Below, in pieces: positions 59,155 to 64,000 of a stretch of DNA of 64,000 nt (its first letter is position 1; every line of letters starts with the position of its first letter). The DNA comes from Cellulophaga sp. Its GTDB lineage: Bacteria; Bacteroidota; Bacteroidia; Flavobacteriales; Flavobacteriaceae. The stretch covers positions 1-64,000 of the forward strand of contig JANQTG010000189.1 of NCBI GenBank assembly GCA_030731855.1. The letters are read 5' to 3'. The notes below the pieces were generated by a model, which saw only the letters and a program-made list of their open reading frames with translations, did no database searches and was not told the DNA's origin. The position numbers and the translations under genes are program-made.

Positions 59155-59192
59155 AAAAAGCCACTATTTACATTTAAATAGTGGCTTTTTAA
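59155..59192 (-). terminator. rho-independent terminator of the SulP gene
   Basis: AAAAAGCCACTATTTA-catt-TAAATAGTGGCTTTTT. Confidence 0.8.
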
Positions 59193-59209
59193 GAATTATT
59201 TTTTTGAAT

Positions 59210-60865
59210 TTATAGTTTGAAATTAGTTTCTATAAAGTCAAATCCATCATCTATGGTCTTAAATAAATTTTCTTCAGGAATTAAATCGGGAACAATATCA
59301 ATAGATTTTAACATGTCATAAGGCTGTTCTTGAACAGCTGTTAAAATTACTTTTATACCTCTTGTATGCAAATCCATTACAGCGTTTTCGAGGGCATATA
59401 ATCCAGATTGATCAATATAAGGAACCCTATCCATACGAATTACCAAAGCTTTAACACTCTCAGGTACATTTTTCATTTCATTCTGAAAATGCGACGTAAA
59501 CCCAAAGAATAGTGGACCATATAAGTGTTTAATATAGACTTTATCTTTATGCGCCTCATAGAAAGCTAATTCGTCTTGCCACGGTTTTTCACCATCAAAA
59601 CCTGCTAAAGTACCAACTTCCATTCCTTTTTCACCAATATCGCTAGCGCGCTTCATAAATAAAAGCGATGCTAATAGAAGTCCTACAACCACTGCTTGTA
59701 TAAGGCTACCGAAGGTTGTCATTAAAAGAACAATAATTAAAACTACAGCATCTGCTCGTGGTACGGCCAATAAGTGCTTAAAACCTTTGGTATCAATAAT
59801 TTTAAATCCGATAGGGATCAATAAACCTGCTAATACTGAAAGGGGAATATAACCGGCTAATTTACCTAGCCCAAGAAGTACCGCTAATAAAACTAAACCA
59901 TGAATGGTACCTGAAACTCTTGTACGACCGCCCGAATTAATATTTACCACAGTACCTTTAGTAGCACCAGCACCAGGGATTCCACCAAAAATTGCAGCAA
60001 TAGCGTTACCAATACCTTGGCCGATAAGTTCTCTATTGCTATTGTGCTTTGTTTTGGTCATATTATCTGCAATAACCGAAGTAAGTAAAGAATCAATAGA
60101 ACCTAAAACAGCTAAAACTAAAGCATATTCTGCTATTAAAAAGTAAGCGTCAGCATTAATCGTTAAAATACCAGCCACTTGTAAAGAGGGCAATCCAGAA
60201 GGTATTTCACCAATAATGGGTACGTCCCATTGTAAATAAAAACCAACTATAGAAGCAACAACTAGAGCGACTAATGCACTCGGAATTGCTTTGGTAATTT
60301 TTGGAAAAACATAATAGATTAAAACTGTTAACGCACCCAAAGCCAAGGCTTGCCAGTTAAAATCAGTAAATAAACGCGGTAAATCTTGCATCACCAACCA
60401 AGTAGATTTTGCAGATGACAAACCGGCAAACGGAAAAAGTTGGAGAATAACAATAATTAAACCAACCCCACTCATAAACCCTGAAACCACAGGATAGGGA
60501 AAGTATTTAACATAGCTTGCTATATTTACTAGTCCAAATACAATTTGAAGTGCACCACCTAAAAGAAAGGTAAGCACTATAATTCCCATGGCAGTTTCTA
60601 GGCTTCCGGTAATTTCAATAGCACTGGTAACTAAAGCGGCAGAAACTACGGTCATTGGACCAGTTGGGCCACTCGCCTGTGTAGCCGTACCACCAAAAAT
60701 GGCAGCAAAAATACCTACAGCAATGGCACCATATAAACCTGCAATGGCTCCCATGCCAGATTGTACACCAAAAGCTAAAGCTAAAGGCAAGGCAATAACA
60801 CCTGCTACCAAACCACCTGTAAGGTCGCCTTTGAGGTTTTTTACATCGTAATATTTAGAGATCAT
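59210..60865 (-). CDS. SulP family inorganic anion transporter with STAS domain
   Basis: GDLTGGLVAGVIALPLALAFGVQSGMGAIAGLYGAI; FGGTATQASGPTGPMTVV; STAS VLVIRMDRVPYIDQSGLYAL-like segment. Confidence 0.95.
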   Translation of the reverse strand: MISKYYDVKNLKGDLTGGLVAGVIALPLALAFGVQSGMGAIAGLYGAIAVGIFAAIFGGTATQASGPTGPMTVVSAALVTSAIEITGSLETAMGIIVLTFLLGGALQIVFGLVNIASYVKYFPYPVVSGFMSGVGLIIVILQLFPFAGLSSAKSTWLVMQDLPRLFTDFNWQALALGALTVLIYYVFPKITKAIPSALVALVVASIVGFYLQWDVPIIGEIPSGLPSLQVAGILTINADAYFLIAEYALVLAVLGSIDSLLTSVIADNMTKTKHNSNRELIGQGIGNAIAAIFGGIPGAGATKGTVVNINSGGRTRVSGTIHGLVLLAVLLGLGKLAGYIPLSVLAGLLIPIGFKIIDTKGFKHLLAVPRADAVVLIIVLLMTTFGSLIQAVVVGLLLASLLFMKRASDIGEKGMEVGTLAGFDGEKPWQDELAFYEAHKDKVYIKHLYGPLFFGFTSHFQNEMKNVPESVKALVIRMDRVPYIDQSGLYALENAVMDLHTRGIKVILTAVQEQPYDMLKSIDIVPDLIPEENLFKTIDDGFDFIETNFKL

Positions 60866-60906
60866 AATTTGTGTATAAGGTTAGTCAAATTTTAATTAAA
60901 TATAAC

Positions 60907-61635
60907 TTAAATAAAATCTACTTTACCTGTATCCATATCATAAACGCCCCCTACAATTTTTATTTCGCCACTGTCTTCCATTTCCTTTAAAATAGAACTT
61001 TTTTCTCTAATGTCAGTAATTGCTTTTTTAACATTATGCTCGCAAACCATATGCACAAACTCTTCGTTAGCAGAAGTTTTGTCGCCTTTATAGTCTTGTA
61101 GTTTTTCAACTACAGGCCTAATTTTACTTAACATAGCAGTAATATTTCCTAGCTTTACATTATCAACGGCAGCTTTTACAGCACCACAATGTTCATGACC
61201 AAGAATCATTATTAATTTAGAACCGGCCACTTTACAGCCAAATTCCATACTTCCTAAAATATCTTCGTTGATAAAATTACCAGCTACCCTGGCTACAAAT
61301 AAATCGCCAATACCTTTGTCGAACACATCTTCTACAGGAATACGACTATCCAAACAGGATAAAATTACCGCTTTAGGGTATTGCCCATTAGTAGCCATTC
61401 TAACTTGAGCGTTATGGTCCCTTGCGGTTAAGTTATTATTCAAAAAACGCGTATTGCCATCTTTTAAACTTTGAATAACGATATCTGGTGTTAGTTTAGC
61501 TTGTTCTTCTGCCGTTAATACTTTTTCTACTAATGGCGTAATCTCTATTTCTTGTCCGTCTTCCGAGCGGTAATTAACTTTAGTCTTTTGGCTCATGTGT
61601 TTATGTTTTATGATTTTAACAAAAATAGATGCCAA
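60907..61635 (-). CDS. beta-class carbonic anhydrase
   Basis: ILSCLDSRIPVEDVFD; GDLFVARVAGN; LIMILGHEHCGAVKAAVD. Confidence 0.95.
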   Translation of the reverse strand: MASIFVKIIKHKHMSQKTKVNYRSEDGQEIEITPLVEKVLTAEEQAKLTPDIVIQSLKDGNTRFLNNNLTARDHNAQVRMATNGQYPKAVILSCLDSRIPVEDVFDKGIGDLFVARVAGNFINEDILGSMEFGCKVAGSKLIMILGHEHCGAVKAAVDNVKLGNITAMLSKIRPVVEKLQDYKGDKTSANEEFVHMVCEHNVKKAITDIREKSSILKEMEDSGEIKIVGGVYDMDTGKVDFI

Positions 61636-61766
61636 AGGGCAATATTGAATTGTAAATTATATTTATAGTATATATGTTAATCATAAAATATGCTTATGAT
61701 AAGTGAATTATTAATTACATAGTATCCAAGTTATTTTTCGATTTTTGAATAATAAAACGAACTGTA

Positions 61767-62354
61767 TTAACTCCTATAAAAATTCATTTCATCCATATAC
61801 TTAAAAACACCTTCGGGTAATAGCGGTCTTATATTTTTCCCAGCTTTGTGGTTTTTACGAATAAAAGTGGAAGATATTTCCATTATAGGAGCATCAACTT
61901 TATGAATTTTTGGATGATTTATAAATTGATTTTCAATACTACCCTCGGAAACTCTGGGATATACATATAAACTATAATTTTCTAGAATTACCTCATAGTT
62001 TTTCCATTTATGGAAGCCTTTTAAATTGTCTTCACCCATAATTAAAGAAAATGCATATTGGTTTTTGTACTTTTCTTCGAGGTGTACTAAGGTGTTTATC
62101 GTATAATTGGGTTGTGGTAAATTAAATTCAATAGTGCTAGGTTTTAGCTTATCGTAGTCGAGTGTTGCCTCAAACACCATTTGGTACCTATGGTTATTAT
62201 CAAGTAGCGTTTTTTTAGTTTTAAACGGACTTTGAGGGGTTACCACAAACCAGACTTCATCTAAATCAGAAAATTCGACCATATGATTGGCAATCACTAA
62301 ATGACCAATATGTATGGGATTGAAAGTGCCAAAATAGAGTCCTACTTTTTTCAC
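61767..62354 (-). CDS. nadD: nicotinate-nucleotide adenylyltransferase
   Basis: KVGLYFGTFNPIHIGHLVIANHMVE; ISSTFIRKNHKAGKNIRPLLPEGVFKYM. Confidence 0.95.
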   Translation of the reverse strand: MKKVGLYFGTFNPIHIGHLVIANHMVEFSDLDEVWFVVTPQSPFKTKKTLLDNNHRYQMVFEATLDYDKLKPSTIEFNLPQPNYTINTLVHLEEKYKNQYAFSLIMGEDNLKGFHKWKNYEVILENYSLYVYPRVSEGSIENQFINHPKIHKVDAPIMEISSTFIRKNHKAGKNIRPLLPEGVFKYMDEMNFYRS

Positions 62355-62360
62355 GTTTAG

Positions 62361-62933
62361 TTAGACTTTTAAAAATTCAGCGACTAAATCATGTGCTTCT
62401 TTTAAAGCAATATCTAGGTCATAATTTTTAATAATTTTATCGAATTGCGGTGCTGTTGCCAGTTCTACCGAAGCCTTTGCAATTCGCATATTTATTTTCT
62501 CGTCGGTTTCCGTACTTCTTTTTTTTAAGCGAATTTTAAGCTCGTCGATACTTGGTGGTTTTACAAAAACGGCAAGCGTTTGGTCAGGGAATTTCTTTTT
62601 TATTCTGAGCCCGCCAACAACATCAATATCAAAAATTACATTTTTACCTTCAGCCCATAAGCGATCTACTTCACTTTTTAAGGTACCGTAAAAATTGTCG
62701 CGGTATACCTCTTCCCATTCTAAAAAATCATCATTTTTTATATGCTGTTTAAATTCGGAAAGTGTTTTAAAATAGTAGTGTTCTCCATGTTTTTCTTTAC
62801 CACGTCTTGGTCTAGAAGTAGCCGAAATAGAAAAAGCTAAGTTTAAATCGTCTTGTGCTAATAAATGTTTAACAATTGTTGTTTTACCGCTGCCTGATGG
62901 GGCTGAAAAAATAATTAATTTGCCTCCCTTCAT
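62361..62933 (-). CDS. gmk: guanylate kinase
   Basis: GGKLIIFSAPSGSGKTTIVKHLL; SATSRPRRGKEKHGEHYYF. Confidence 0.97.
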   Translation of the reverse strand: MKGGKLIIFSAPSGSGKTTIVKHLLAQDDLNLAFSISATSRPRRGKEKHGEHYYFKTLSEFKQHIKNDDFLEWEEVYRDNFYGTLKSEVDRLWAEGKNVIFDIDVVGGLRIKKKFPDQTLAVFVKPPSIDELKIRLKKRSTETDEKINMRIAKASVELATAPQFDKIIKNYDLDIALKEAHDLVAEFLKV

Positions 62934-63790
62934 TATAATACATTTAGCATTTGTTCTTTTACTTTTTCTAGTTCATCTTTCATTTGAACAACTACTTGTT
63001 GTAGCGGCGCAAAATTGGCTTTAGAACCAATGGTATTAATTTCACGACCTATTTCTTGACAAATAAATCCTAGTTTTCTTCCGTTAGAATCTTCAGATTT
63101 TAAGGTGGTGATAAAATAATCTAGATGATTTTTTAAACGTACTTTTTCTTCGGTAATATCATATTTCTCTAAATAATAAATAAGTTCTTGTTCAAACCTA
63201 TTTTCATCAAGTGAAACTTTTAAATCAGACACGGCTTTTTCTAAACGTTCGCGAATCGTTTCTAATCGGGCTTTATCAAAATGTTCTACTTCATTCAATA
63301 AAGAACTAATAGTCGCTATTCGAGCCACAAAATCATCATCTAAAACCTGACCTTCTTCTGATCTAAAAATATTAATTTCTTTTAAAGCCATTTCAAGAGT
63401 TTCTTCTATCGCCGTAAATTCGTCTTCATCAATATCTTCTCGTTCTGTTTTTAAAGCATCGGGCATGCGCATGGCAATTTCCAATGATTTTTCAGCGCTA
63501 ACGGTTGCAATAGCATTCAATTGCTTTATGTACTGAAACACTACTTCTTCATTGATTACGGAAGAGGTTTCGCTTCCTGTACTCTCAATATATAAGCTAA
63601 AATCTATTTTGCCGCGTACCAAAGCCGTTGCAATAGTTTTTCGAAGTTGTAATTCTTTTTCTTTGTAGGCCGATGGCATACGTGCATTTAAATCTAAACT
63701 TTTACTGTTTAACGATTTTATTTCGATGGTAATTTTTTTGCTTGGCAGTTGCACTACATGTTTGCCAAACCCCGTCATAGATTGAATCAT
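62933..63790 (-). CDS. YicC family endoribonuclease-like protein
   Basis: MIQSMTGFGKHVVQLPSKKITIEIKSLNSKSLDLNARMP; DFITTLKSEDSNGRKLGFICQEIGREINTIGSKA. Confidence 0.95.
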   Translation of the reverse strand: MIQSMTGFGKHVVQLPSKKITIEIKSLNSKSLDLNARMPSAYKEKELQLRKTIATALVRGKIDFSLYIESTGSETSSVINEEVVFQYIKQLNAIATVSAEKSLEIAMRMPDALKTEREDIDEDEFTAIEETLEMALKEINIFRSEEGQVLDDDFVARIATISSLLNEVEHFDKARLETIRERLEKAVSDLKVSLDENRFEQELIYYLEKYDITEEKVRLKNHLDYFITTLKSEDSNGRKLGFICQEIGREINTIGSKANFAPLQQVVVQMKDELEKVKEQMLNVL

Positions 63791-63825
63791 AAAATGCTGT
63801 AATTTTTGGCAAAGATACTTAAAAT

Positions 63826-64000
63826 TCAGTTTAACTTTTTTGGCTTTCCGTTCCTATCGAATTTCTTGTTTAATTGGGTTTCGCACCAATATATACCAAC
63901 ACCCAACCCAACTAATATTATAAATATGTTTATAATTACACTAAAACCTGGTATTGTAAAATAAGCGATTAATGTGAGTATAAAGCTAAGCCATCCTAGA
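63826..64000 (-). CDS. C-terminal part of a small membrane protein (truncated by window end; not in the supplied ORF track)
   Basis: Minus-strand frame open from 64000 to TGA at 63826-63828; translation ...LGWLSFILTLIAYFTIPGFSVIINIFIILVGLGVGIYWCETQLNKKFDRNGKPKKLN*, hydrophobic helices then basic tail. Confidence 0.6.
   Translation of the reverse strand, partial: LGWLSFILTLIAYFTIPGFSVIINIFIILVGLGVGIYWCETQLNKKFDRNGKPKKLN

Overview
AT-rich chromosomal window that looks like Bacteroidota (Flavobacteriaceae-like): TAnnTTTG -7 promoter boxes, DUF3078/DUF2141/DUF5723-type proteins, dGTPase, lycopene cyclase, and zinc metalloprotease and tricorn-like protease families. About 50 CDSs were assigned. 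No rRNA, tRNA, CRISPR array, prophage or IS transposase was recognised. Most of the window is core or housekeeping (aspS, dxs, nadD, gmk, tadA, dgt, S41 protease, ClC channel, RND efflux operon, SulP plus carbonic anhydrase). The strongest candidate for an undescribed system is at about 23.65-34.9 kb. It is a Pel-like exopolysaccharide locus with PelF- and PelG-like proteins and two GH114-type proteins. One of these appears circularly permuted relative to the TM1410/MJ1477 family. The locus also has a large polytopic membrane protein with no obvious Pel homologue, and a 1334-aa lipoprotein that appears to fuse a PelA-like deacetylase (DUF2194-like) to PelB-like TPRs and a beta-barrel. No PelD-like c-di-GMP receptor is visible. 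Other notable signals: two TACCCA-N4-TGGGTA palindromes at a divergent promoter beside a two-histidine-kinase/one-regulator cluster; a TetR-type operator overlapping the efflux promoter; a four-helix-bundle gene between about 30-bp degenerate direct repeats inside the efflux operon; a perfect 27-bp-arm inverted repeat; and several stuttering 'word-like' intergenic repeat tracts.
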